Source: Diadema setosum (Eukaryota; Echinodermata; Echinoidea; Diadematoida; Diadematidae). From it: 64,000 bases of DNA. The stretch lies in NCBI RefSeq assembly GCF_964275005.1, contig NC_092694.1:36715542-36779541 (forward strand), given 5' to 3'. This document shows, piece by piece, positions 54,794 through 64,000 of this stretch (positions are counted from its first letter, which is position 1; every line of letters starts with the position of its first letter). Made by a program: the position numbers and the translations under genes. The notes under the pieces were generated by a model. That model was not told the DNA's origin and made no database searches. It worked only from the letters and a program-made list of their open reading frames with translations.

Positions 54794-57700
54794 GTAAAGT
54801 ATTTTTTTTCATGCATTTGCCACTCATGTTTCTTAATTTCAGCACAGTATGGGCCTATAACACCGAAACAGTGGGTATCCGTTTAGATGCAGTGCACAGA
54901 TTACAAAAAAAAAAGTGTAGAAAAATCACAGTCATAGTTACATAAAGTATCACAGAAAAAGAACAATCATGCAAAAATTATTAGAAAGCAAATGGTGCGT
55001 TTGAAGAGAATAGTCAATTATGCAGACTACTAAAATAAATGTGTGTTTGGGCAACAGAGAAGCTTGAGCAGAACAAAGCAATCTAAACTGCACACCCAAA
55101 GAATCGCAAAGAAAAAAATGCTTTATAAACTCCGTGTGAACTAGAATATCTGACGATAGTCAGTCAAGCAATTGGTAATCTCACTGATCGGTTCGAAGTG
55201 CAATTACACACTATAAAATAATCATGCTCAGCAAGTTAATCTGTCGAGCAGAGTGGTATAACATTAACATTTTTCATCCATATTGGACAAGAAATTCTTT
55301 CGACTTACAAAGAATTGAATGGATTCATGGATGAACCAGCTAACATTCCTTCACTGTATTGATGCTTTCAATTCAAATTGGCATACAGGAAGTTCTCCAG
55401 CAAGCAGTCCTATTCTAATTTTAACGACATCACACTGTTAATATCTGCATCGAGAGTCTATCTGCACGCGCTTATTGATTGATGTGCGCACACCACTGGA
55501 TGTGTGTTAAAGGCATGGGCATAGTTTAGGTTCAGGTGGGGATTCAGTTTTAACTTTTTGTGAGATTATCAAAAAACACTTTTTTGAATATTATACAGAA
55601 GAAAAGGTTAGAAGAGGAAGCAAGCACAAAGCTGCCAAGTCTCCCTGACTCTGCAGGAGTCTCCCTGAAAATGTCAAAATCTGTTCATGTCTATATAAAT
55701 AAGAGAATATTAAAATCTCCCTGATTTGAGAATTATTTTCACCCATTGAAATGCATGTAACACACAGATATCTCCCTGATTGCCGTGTGGAATCTCCCTG
55801 ATTTGGATGTGGGAATGTTGGCAGACCTGCAAGCATTTATTTGATTATAATCGATTTTGAAATGGCTGAGATATCCAAAAACAAAGAGGTCCTAATTAAA
55901 AGGTAGGCCCCACCTTTCACAAGGACCACTTTGTTTTACTTTTACCTTTTTATCTCAGCCATTTCAAAACCGATTTTCATCAATTAAGCTTTCAATTCCG
56001 TTTAAAATTTATGCACTTTAATGATATTACGATATAAGCAGTTCTGAATTATCTCACAAAAAGTTAGAACCTGAATTCTTATCCCGACTAAAACTATGTC
56101 ATCCCTTAAACAGTGTGATTAATGATCTTCAGAAACTGAAGGAGCCACCACAAAGATGAAGGAAGATGAAGAAATTTATGGGATTTCAAAGTTGCTTGTT
56201 TGTCTGTTTGTTTGTTTTACCGAATATCAGTATCAGTATCGCAAAGCATACCATACCCATATTGGTATAAAGGAGAGTTGCTGGCGTTTACACTTCATTT
56301 GATATTATCGTAATGGATTGTATACTTAAACATTATACTCTGTTATACATGTACAAAGTTGTATGATAACCTTACACTTTTGGTCGAAAATTTAAAAGTC
56401 ATTGCTGCTAGGTGATCAAAAGTCTACATTGATTTGATTCCAAGAATATACAAGCTTGATTTCATGTCAATACTAAAATGAAAAATATAAATATGCTGGA
56501 TAGGCTTGTACCTATCAATGGGAACTTTGGTATGGTACACATGTATAATTACTTCACCTTGTGATTGTTAATATCACTGTTTTCGAACACATGAAACTTC
56601 AGGATTTGCTAACTTTCTCATAGCTCTGTTTGATAAAAGTTGCGCCCTTCTGTTCGTCTAATTTGACTCTTTTTATCAATGCCAACTAGAATAATTATGG
56701 TGTGGACTTGGGCTTTAAATCACTTTAGCTAAAATGTTTTGAATTTTTTACTCCGTTTTGAGTTTACCCGATTCAGAGGAAAGTGAACTTTTTAGCTTGG
56801 AGATTCTGCATGTAATCTGTAATCTGTAAGACTAGAGGTACATCGTGCTGAATCAAAATAGCGGTAAGGCAAAGGCAAAATTCATGGAAAAACAAAGGAA
56901 AATAAGTCACATTTTATGACCATTTCGGAAGTCATGTAATAGGTGCTTGAGTCGTTACGTCGTAACACTCACACTCACATGACGGTGACATTCTAACTCG
57001 GTCACCTCCGTTATGGTACTTATACTCCTTCTTTTTCCTGCTTCTTGAGGTTAAAGGCGATGGCTAGTAACTGATCAGTGGGAATGCTTGGGGATGATTG
57101 TTCCAATTCTTGTGGGATTCATTTAAGTGTACATTATATAACTATTGTTATGTAAAAATAATTTGCTTCAGAATGGTCTCATAATATTCAAGTAATGTGC
57201 AGTTAAATGGTTCCAGGCTAGCATGCCTGTACAGTGACGGGGCATTAAACTGCACATTACTTGAATATGAGACCATTCTGAAGCAAATAATTTTCACACA
57301 ACAATAGATTTATAATGTACTGTTAAATGAATCCCACAAGAATTGGAACAATAATCCTCCAGCATTCCCACTGATTCCCACTGATCGGTTACTAGCCATC
57401 CCCTTTAATGAATAAAGCTTTACAGTTTCCCAACATAAAGTCACGATTCCTCCAAACTCTCCCTCATACTGGATTAAGTCTGTCAAAAGATATTATGGAC
57501 TATCTCTGTCATTATGTGCCAACAATCATAATCTGTCCGTGCAGAGTAGGTAGGTCTACATGTGCCAGAAAAGCAGTATAGATGACAGATTCGAGTCCCG
57601 TGGTTCCTTTTTCCGACATGTTTGTAAAAAATTATAAATCAGCAGTTGCGATCTTAACAAATTTCATTTGTAGAGGGAGACAACTTGAAGAAAACTCACA

Positions 57701-60700
57701 CCTCGACCTTCACCCCTCTGCTTGATAATCTCTTGCTTAGATTAGGTACATTATAATGAGCAGGAATGTCCCCATACGTGGTACCGTCGTACTTGATAAG
57801 TCTTATCAAGCACGATAATAATTTTGTTCCTGAGCAATGATTGTACCTACTCTCCACGACGTATAAAACAGACCATGATTGTGGGCAAAAATTAGTAACT
57901 GATTAATTCTGTAGGATCCTGATTATTATCAACATTCTTGTAATTATATTATTGATAAATTCTGCATCAACCAAATTCATGTTCCTTCTCTTGTTATGTG
58001 CATATTTATCTTTTCAGTCCGGAAGGCGGTTCCCATGTGACGATGGTGCCTAACATGTACAAGACGAGAGAGCAAATGTTCGAGACAGCGGCTGGGGACG
58101 GTGACGGGCTCACGTGGGTGGACACGACCCAGACGATTGCCGAGGTCGTCAGCCGAAGTCCTCCCATCATGCCCATACTCCTGCGGTGCGCGTCGACTCC
58201 GAGCGACCCACGCCTAGCGGAAAAGATCGCCGAGGGAGACGTGGTGAAGATCGCCCGTCTCCAGCCCGTCGACATCGTGCAGGCGAGAGTCGAGTTCAAG
58301 AGCAACCAGGAGCGAGAGCTGAGAGGCATGCAAGAGTACAACGGTGTGCCTCTCCCGTCCGTGCTCGCCATGCCGAAGTCGTTGAGCACGATCTCATTCG
58401 AAGTGGTTCGCGGCAGCGTGCGCTACGCGTTCAACGACCTAAACGATCTGACCCCGTCCAGACTAACATCGAAGTCGAAACAATGCATGCGATTTAACAG
58501 CGTTGATCAAATCTCCAAACATCTGCCGAGGTTTGTGAAGGTGATTAAAACTACGAAGTCCATCAGACAGAACACGAAGGTCATTGAGGGGCACGTCCTC
58601 GAAGTCATGGGAGTTCACACCCCCTGGACCACCAAGAATAAGTATCTAAGGTACGTCACTTCAAGTAATCGACTTGTTGAAGAAAAAAAAGAGCACTTTA
58701 AAAGTAGGCTCCTTTTTACCATTGGGAGTAGTGATTTAAAAAATGTTCACGATATCACATTTGATGCATATGTGTAGGTCAGTTGTAAAAACAGGTATCA
58801 CAAAACATCAGATGTTTGTGTGGTCATAAAGATTTTGTGATAAAGCCTTAGATACGTGTATAAGGAGATGTCACCATTTTCCCCACTAAACCATAACTGT
58901 AGACGGTTTAATCTATAAACATTTTCATTGTAACTATTGATCACATTTTGTATTTTATTTAACAATACTTAACATTGATTACGCGTATTCAACATACTAC
59001 ATTGGTTGTTTATATCCCTAACTCACATTATTTAGAAATATTTTGAAACCCTAAAACTGGGTTTGTGTTTCATCAGCAAATGGCAAATAATGCCTTTAAT
59101 ATGAATTGGTCCATCCCAGTTAAAATGAAACAATCAATTGGTAATTGGTTACAGAAGTTTTCTTATTTTCTTTTCCACATTGCTTACGCCCTTGCAAAGA
59201 GACTTTCGTCCCTGCAAGGGAAATAACTTTGTTAATCAGCTGAGTGCAGCACAGTGATATGAAGGCTACAGATTGGGTTGCGATGTCAGTCAACGAAATC
59301 GAGCAAACACTGTCGTGGCCCAATGAACACGGTCCCGCCTTCATTAGGATCACTTTGTTTTGGGTATCGTAGCCATTTCAGAACCAATTTTCTTCAAATT
59401 ACCCTTGAATTCCTTTTACAATTGTACACCATGCTATTTAATATTGAATAAGAGGTTTCTCATTATCTCCCAGAATCATTGTAAAACATGTTGGAAACCC
59501 GAATCTCCATCTCAACCGAAACTTTACCATCCCTTTAAACTAAATTATAACTGCCCTTACCCTCGCAGCTGTCGAATCGACGAACCTGATGGACAAGTGT
59601 GCAAGCTTGACTTGAGGTGGAAAGGTATTTTCGATGCGCTACCCGATACTAAACACTATCTCATTCAGGTGAGTTCATGCTACTGGTTTTGCTTGTTTGT
59701 TTCTTTGATTTTACAATGTACCGCTGACCATTGGCAGCATACATGCACAAATCAGTTCACCATGATATTGTTTGTCTTTATAAACCCTCACTATAAGAGT
59801 GGAAATTTTCGCACATTTCGCGCAACCAGAATCTAGCACAAAAATAAAAAGCACAAATATTTTTATGCTTGTGCCTTGCCATATGTACCAGTAGTTGATG
59901 TCTGGATTCGGTGGAATTAAAAACACGCGAAAATCTTCTTACCCTGCCGAGCGCGAAAATATCCACTTTTACAGTATCGTCTTGCACAATGTACAATGTT
60001 CATGAATGTGAATGAACAATTGAACTAACTGTACTACAATAATTATATAGATGATGACTGGCGGGGGAGTGAACATACCGAATGTTCCACCCGAAGGGTT
60101 TGAAATGCTATTGAGGGAGGTTATAAGTCCCTCGACTTCGTCTCTGGACTTGCTTCCTGAAATGGCATTTCAAACCCTGAGGGTGGAACGTTTCGTTCAT
60201 GTTCCCGACAACAAAAGTCATCATCTGTTATATTATATAGGTTCTATAGGGAATGCTGGTAGTACGTGAATATGGTATAGTGGAAAGTGCCCTGGACTCA
60301 GGGACAGGAGACATAAGTTCGAATCCAACCAATTGATCTCGTGCAAGGACGTAGGCCCAATACATTCTCCCTGCTAATTCTATCAGGTTGCGTGTTTTCT
60401 GCATGATTACCCTGTTGATTGACATGTGAAATTGTTTTTCAGGCAGTAAATATGTAAGTAGTGACGAAATGTGTCAAATTTGTATTTGATACAATGACAC
60501 TAACGACATTTGGCAAAGAAAAAAAGGATATCATCAACAGTTTGGGTTTATAACCATAAACGACATTGCATGGTAAAACTAGAAATGTCGCTATGGCGAC
60601 TGATGCCTCCGCCATAATGCATGATTCTCCCAATAGGCGTATAGTACAATGTCAGGTTTGTCAGAAATGTCTTGAACTGGGTTTGCTATAATTTTCAAAG

Positions 60701-63451
60701 AGTGCAGGTACGCATATTTGGGGAATTTTGGGGAAGTTTATGCACTGAGTAATTTCCAAGGTAGGAAGAAAGAGTGTGATGACGGTACAAAATAGATTTT
60801 TTTTTTTTTTTTTTTTTGGGGGGGGGGGGGTTATTGAAACCTGGCCTTTGACCCTTCACCTTTGACCTTTGACCTTCTGGCTGGAAATTTCTCGGAGAAT
60901 CTCCATTAGGTAATGCATGTATTAAGTTTTGAAACTAATAATGCAAGCATTGCATATACTAGTATATGTGGGAAATAGAAAAATTTTGAGGAGTTGACCT
61001 TGACCTTTGACCCCTGACTATTGACCCATGACCTCTAAATTCCCTAGATAATCCCTGCCAGACAGTACATGCGTATGTACCAAGTTCCACGAAGATACAT
61101 TGAACCATTTGTGAGAAAAGTGATATTGCAACATTTTCACCTAACCTTTGACCTTTTGACCTTTGACCTTATGACATGAAACTCTCTCTGGAGAATCTTT
61201 ACGCAGCAGTACATGTCCACACCAAGTTTCAAGAAAATACCTTCGGGCATTGCATAGATATGGGGGAAATTGCAACATTTGTAGGATTTGACCTTGAACT
61301 TTTGACCTCTTGCCAATGTCACTAAAATCTACTCAACTAATTGTCCCATCATACATCATCCTTGGACCAAGTTTGGTGAAAGCTGCTTCATCCAGTTTTG
61401 AGTTATCACGTAAACAGATAAATTTTAGGATTTGACCTTGATCTTTGACCTTTGACCTCTGTCCGATTCCACTGAAAAACTAATCAAGTAATTGTCCTAT
61501 CATACATCATCCTCCAACAAAGTTTGGTGAAATTTGCTCCACTCAGTCTTGAGTTATCGCGTAAAAGGATACAATTTCATGATTTGACCTTGACCTTTGA
61601 CCTTTGACCTTTGACCTTTAAGCGAATTCAACCAAAATCTAATCAAATAATTCCCCCATCATACTTCATACTTGGACCAAGTTTGGTAAAATTCCAGTAA
61701 ATATTACTCAAGTTATCGCGTAAACGAAAGCGAACGGACGGACGTACGGACGTACGTACGGACGTACGGACGGACGGACAACCCGAAAACATAATGCCTC
61801 CGGCACCACTTCGTGGCGGAGGCATAAATATTGGGTATCACAAATGTTCAACGCTTTTCATCCGTTGAAAATGAATTTAAGAATGATGTTATATATCACT
61901 TAAAAGATTCGTTTCTTTGAAATATTCTTGTGCGATTTTTTTTTTTCCTTTGGTTTTTTTTTTTTTATGATCAAGATGATTTTTCCAAACTAAAATCTCG
62001 ATTAGAAGTAAGGAAACGTTCCATTTCTCTGTCTGATGATATTGTGTTTTCGACAATTTATTAGTGTTTGGCAGATAGGTAACACGACGCAAGTCCTTTG
62101 AATCTGGAGCAAAACGTTGGTTATTGGGACGGCATTTGCAAAACCGCAATCTGTGAGTGACAAATTTATCTCGTCTCATTTTCAAAGTGGCTGCAATCGT
62201 GCGTCTATCATGTCTATACTTGTTGCATAATGAAAAAAGAAAGGTTTGCCAGCGCTGATGTCAAAGGCTTACTATTTGTCGATTTATATTGTCGTTTTAG
62301 GACCTTCTGCGCATGTACCGTTTACCGGTCGTTGTGCGCGTGCGCGACTTTACCCCCACCGATTGGATGCCGCAGGTGACGATGTCACAGCTGAAAGCTT
62401 GCAGAACCCTGGACCTCAACTTGACCCTTGACCGCGAAGTCACCGCTGAGTACGTCCTGGGCATCAGAGACGGCAACAACTCCCCTTCAACTCTGAATGT
62501 CATGGTGATGTCTAAAAATGTCAAGGTCGACTTTGTGACGTCATCGGATATGACAATGAACCCAAAGAAGTACCATCACTACATGGAGAATCTTGGCACC
62601 ATTGGTGATCCTCACGTTAATTCCATCTCAAAGGTAAGTCAGAATGGATCAGATATACAAAAGCAAGCAAATCTAAACGATCAATGTATTCCGAAATGCT
62701 ATCCATGCGATGTCTGAACAGACTATGGCCCGAATTCTCAAAGCTGGAATAAGTATTCCGCGGAATAGTTATTCCGGGGAATAAGTTATTCCACCTTTGA
62801 GAATAGATTCCGGGGAATGAATCGCGTCTTTTTACGTCACGAGGGCATGATTTGCATAAGAGGCGTAATAAATCGGCGGAATAAGCGGTGTAATAAAGTT
62901 ATTCCACCCTTGAGAATTCGGGCCATCGTGTTTAACCCGGTGAAGTGGTCCCGCCTCACATCCAACCGGACCCCACGGAAGACCAGCTTAGCATAGCTGA
63001 ATATGGGCTATCCAGCCATCTTCTCAGATGGAAAATGAACAAACAAACAAAGAAACAAACAAACAGACTATGAAATATAATCGACGAGCTTATTCTTGTT
63101 TAGCGCTTCTTGTCGAGATCCTCTCGCTGTATGATGGCTATAACGTGCGAGCGAAGCGAACCCAGCTGAGCGCGAGCAGTCAGCTAACTCAGCTGAGCTC
63201 GCTTCGTTCGCCCCATTCGCTCACTACCATACAGTGAGAGGGCCTTGGCAAAAGGCTAACTCTTGTTTGACTTTTCTGTAATTCATTACTCCAACTTACA
63301 GGACATATACGCCAGTGAGTACGGGTCATTCCTTATGACGACTGTCCCAGTGTCAAAGTTGAAGCCGAGGTCACTCCTCATGAAACCACAAGGTGAATAT
63401 AGACGGCTAGACAGCTCAGACATGGAGTTTGTTGTGCAGCCTTTAATGTAA
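54771..63451 (+). CDS. CABIT-domain protein, THEMIS/GAREM-like
   Basis: Exons 58018-58650, 59569-59668, 62301-62633 and 63302-63451 join in frame through GT-AG introns. A 46-bp exon at 54748-54793 would supply the start (ATG at 54771), giving about 412 residues. If that exon is wrong, Met17 (58043) could start it. The layout follows the GAREM/THEMIS CABIT core: TWVDTTQTIAEVV (around 40-52), IAEGDVVKIARL, LPRFVKVIKTTKS, EGHVLEVMGVH, then CRIDEPDGQ, LRWKGIFDALPD and YRLPVVVRVRDF. The last ~120 residues have no recognised domain. There is no signal peptide or membrane segment. Vertebrate relatives are adaptors in T-cell-receptor (THEMIS) and growth-factor (GAREM) signalling; no SAM domain or clear proline-rich Grb2-binding stretch is seen here. 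The function in this animal is unknown. Confidence 0.82.
55511..56105. mobile_element. TTAA fold-back MITE (family B, copy 4), interrupted
   Basis: Flanked by TTAA 55507-55510 and 56106-56109. Ends AGGCATGGGCATAGTTTAGG and AACTATGTCATCCC. Split by a 202-bp MITE at 55627-55828. Confidence 0.78.
55627..55828. mobile_element. hAT-like MITE nested in family B copy 4
   Basis: Ends CAAAGCTGCCAAGTCTCC and the complement AATGTTGGCAGACCT. GCAAGCA is repeated directly on both sides (55620-55626 and 55829-55835), consistent with an 8-bp hAT target with one mismatch. The interior repeats TCTCCCTGA. Confidence 0.75.
57055..57404. mobile_element. Near-perfect fold-back MITE (family C, copy 1)
   Basis: TTAA 57051-57054 and 57405-57408. 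Arms of about 160 bp are almost perfect inverted repeats (for example GCACATTACTTGAATATGAG against its complement), with a loop of about 45 bp. AGGCGATGGCTAGTAACTG starts the left arm. Confidence 0.88.
58018..58650 (+). CDS. CABIT gene exon A
   Basis: Starts PEGGSHVTMVPNMYKTREQ after acceptor tttatcttttcag. It is notably GC-rich against its surroundings. It codes most of the CABIT core (PPIMPILLRCAST, IAEGDVVKIARLQPV, LPRFVKVIKTTKS). The donor is CTAAG|gtacgt. Confidence 0.88.
58651..59334 (+). other. CABIT gene intron after exon A
   Basis: AT-rich, no recognised element besides the MITE half that follows. Confidence 0.45.
59335..59534. mobile_element. Half of a family B fold-back MITE
   Basis: Matches the right arm from TTCATTAGGATCACTTTG to CTTTACCATCCCT, before TTAA 59535-59538. 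The left arm is missing. Confidence 0.7.
59569..59668 (+). CDS. CABIT gene exon B
   Basis: Codes CRIDEPDGQVCKLDLRWKGI and FDALPDTKHYLIQ. The acceptor is cctcgcag and the donor gtgagt. A fold-back MITE arm ends only about 34 bp upstream of the acceptor. Confidence 0.9.
60265..60440 (+). mobile_element. Possible tRNA-derived SINE
   Basis: TGGTATAGTGGAAAGTG resembles a Pol III A box, and AGTTCGAATCC (60315-60325) a B box, at tRNA-like spacing. An unrelated ~110-bp body follows. It does not fold into a convincing intact tRNA. Confidence 0.45.
60579..61829 (-). mobile_element. Helentron-like element rich in nuclear-receptor half-sites (group H3)
   Basis: Read on the minus strand, a 5' hairpin (ATGCCTCCGCCAC...GGAGGCAT) and a GTCCGTACGTCC-rich stretch precede degenerate units of about 140-150 bp with runs of GGTCAAA. 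The 3' end is GGCGGAGGCAT, stem-loop GTCGC-CATA-GCGAC, ATTTCTAG, then TT. On the plus strand DR1-type TGACCTTTGACCT lies at 60863, 61157 and 61446, with three overlapping copies at 61591-61617. The 3' terminus matches group H1 although the core does not. It lies in the CABIT intron between exons B and C. Confidence 0.68.
62301..62633 (+). CDS. CABIT gene exon C
   Basis: Codes DLLRMYRLPVVVRVRDFTPT, then DWMPQVTMSQLK and TAEYVLGIRDGNN. The acceptor is gttttag and the donor gtaagt; 111 codons in phase 0. Confidence 0.9.
62726..62925. mobile_element. Short hairpin MITE (family K-like, copy 2)
   Basis: Ends TGGCCCGAATTCTCAAAG and the complement CTTGAGAATTCGGGCCA, about 200 bp. GGAATAA motifs repeat inside. 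It lies in the last CABIT intron. Confidence 0.75.
63302..63451 (+). CDS. CABIT gene last coding exon
   Basis: Codes DIYASEYGSFLMTTVPVSKL to FVVQPLM and stop TAA. The acceptor is cttacag. The short 3' UTR has AATAAA at 63599-63604. Confidence 0.87.
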   Translation, partial: DIYASEYGSFLMTTVPVSKLKPRSLLMKPQGEYRRLDSSDMEFVVQPLM

Positions 63452-63598
63452 TTGTAAACTGCATCGTGATAACATTCAGTCGAAACAAAATGTTAAAAAT
63501 TAAGGGAAAATGCGAGGAAATGATGATAACGAAAGTTTAATTGTGAAAGAATTGTAGATTTAAGATCCTCTCTAGTTGTTCTACAAGTTTAAAAACGA

Positions 63599-63604
63599 AA
63601 TAAA
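63599..63604 (+). terminator. Polyadenylation signal of the CABIT gene
   Basis: AATAAA about 150 bp after the stop codon, the only close candidate. Confidence 0.6.
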
Positions 63605-63953
63605 CTTTACAATTTATCTGAAGCACGGTGTTATACAGAGCGTATAAAAAAAGTAATCCAACTTTGGAGGGCTACCCCCGTTTCATACTTGTCAGCTATG
63701 GAGAGTTCATTGTTAGTTGTGAGGAAAGAAAAATTCTTCTTCTTTCCATTAATATGTAATTATGTTGACAAATGTCATGCATGGCTAAGCACATGAACTT
63801 TAAAGACAACAATGACAAATTGCACATTTTCCAAGTTTGAGTGTCACATAAAGGGACAATGAATGTATCACTGAGTGGATGGGATCTGTCAATGAAAGTG
63901 GTCAAAGTAACAGGCCAGTGCCCTGCTTGACTGCAGATTTGTGTTAAAGGGGA
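63605..63953 (+). other. Downstream flank of the CABIT gene
   Basis: No gene or repeat recognised up to the family C element. Confidence 0.5.
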
Positions 63954-63957
63954 TGGC

Positions 63958-64000
63958 TAGTAACTGGTCAGTGGGAATCAGTGGGAATGCTGGGGGATGA
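63958..64000. mobile_element. Family C fold-back MITE, cut by the window end
   Basis: After TTAA 63954-63957 it starts AGGGGATGGCTAGTAACTGG, the same left end as the element at 57055. Confidence 0.75.

Larger units (their letters stand above)
54794..58017 (+). other. CABIT gene intron 1 (if the first exon is right)
   Basis: Contains family B copy 4 with a nested hAT-like MITE and the family C hairpin at 57055-57404. No further exon was recognised. Confidence 0.5.

Noticed and set aside
57055-57404. microRNA precursor
   Set aside because: The hairpin is far too long and has TTAA-flanked MITE ends; a related left end recurs at 63958.
60265-60340. tRNA gene
   Set aside because: A- and B-box-like words are present, but the arms do not pair convincingly and the sequence continues as a SINE-like body.

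Overview
The window is animal genomic DNA with spliced genes, AT-rich introns and many small mobile elements. I read it as an echinoderm, most likely a sea urchin. Three things point there: a LINE whose protein starts with a 2A-like motif, long-arm TTAA-flanked fold-back elements, and short hairpin MITEs that I remember from sea urchin sequence. The species was not tested.

Three host genes are present. (1) FAM91A1 lies on the minus strand with its start codon at 22139. Its first eight coding exons (about 271 residues) run down to 1604, and the rest lies beyond the left edge. (2) An XK-related membrane protein of the XKR4/6/7 type lies on the plus strand (22876-34660, six coding exons, 1282 residues). 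It has a very long cytoplasmic tail. Its start codon faces that of FAM91A1 across 736 bp, so the two probably share a divergent promoter. (3) A THEMIS/GAREM-like CABIT-domain protein lies on the plus strand (58018-63451, probably starting in a small exon near 54771, about 412 residues). The first gene serves vesicle capture at the trans-Golgi, the second belongs to the lipid-scramblase family, and the third is a likely signalling adaptor. Nothing suggests they work together.

The remaining DNA is introns and intergenic sequence filled with repeats. They include an L2/CR1-type LINE with an intact 1125-residue ORF (41861-45238, minus), two 5'-truncated LINE copies, and several families of TTAA-flanked fold-back or piggyBac-like MITEs, some joined end to end through shared TTAA sites. 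There are also three copies of a ~690-bp TA-flanked MITE, hAT-like and pogo-like MITEs, and six rolling-circle (Helentron-like) non-autonomous elements.

The most striking signal is in those six elements. They share one architecture: a GC-rich 5' hairpin, an inverted copy of its stem near the 3' end, a short 3' stem-loop, and CTAG or CTAC followed by T's. Their cores are tandem arrays of ~145-160 bp units carrying perfect transcription-factor sites. One group carries RFX X-box palindromes (14 exact copies); another carries nuclear-receptor DR1 sites (about 15). No tRNA, rRNA, CRISPR array, LTR element or virus-derived gene was recognised.
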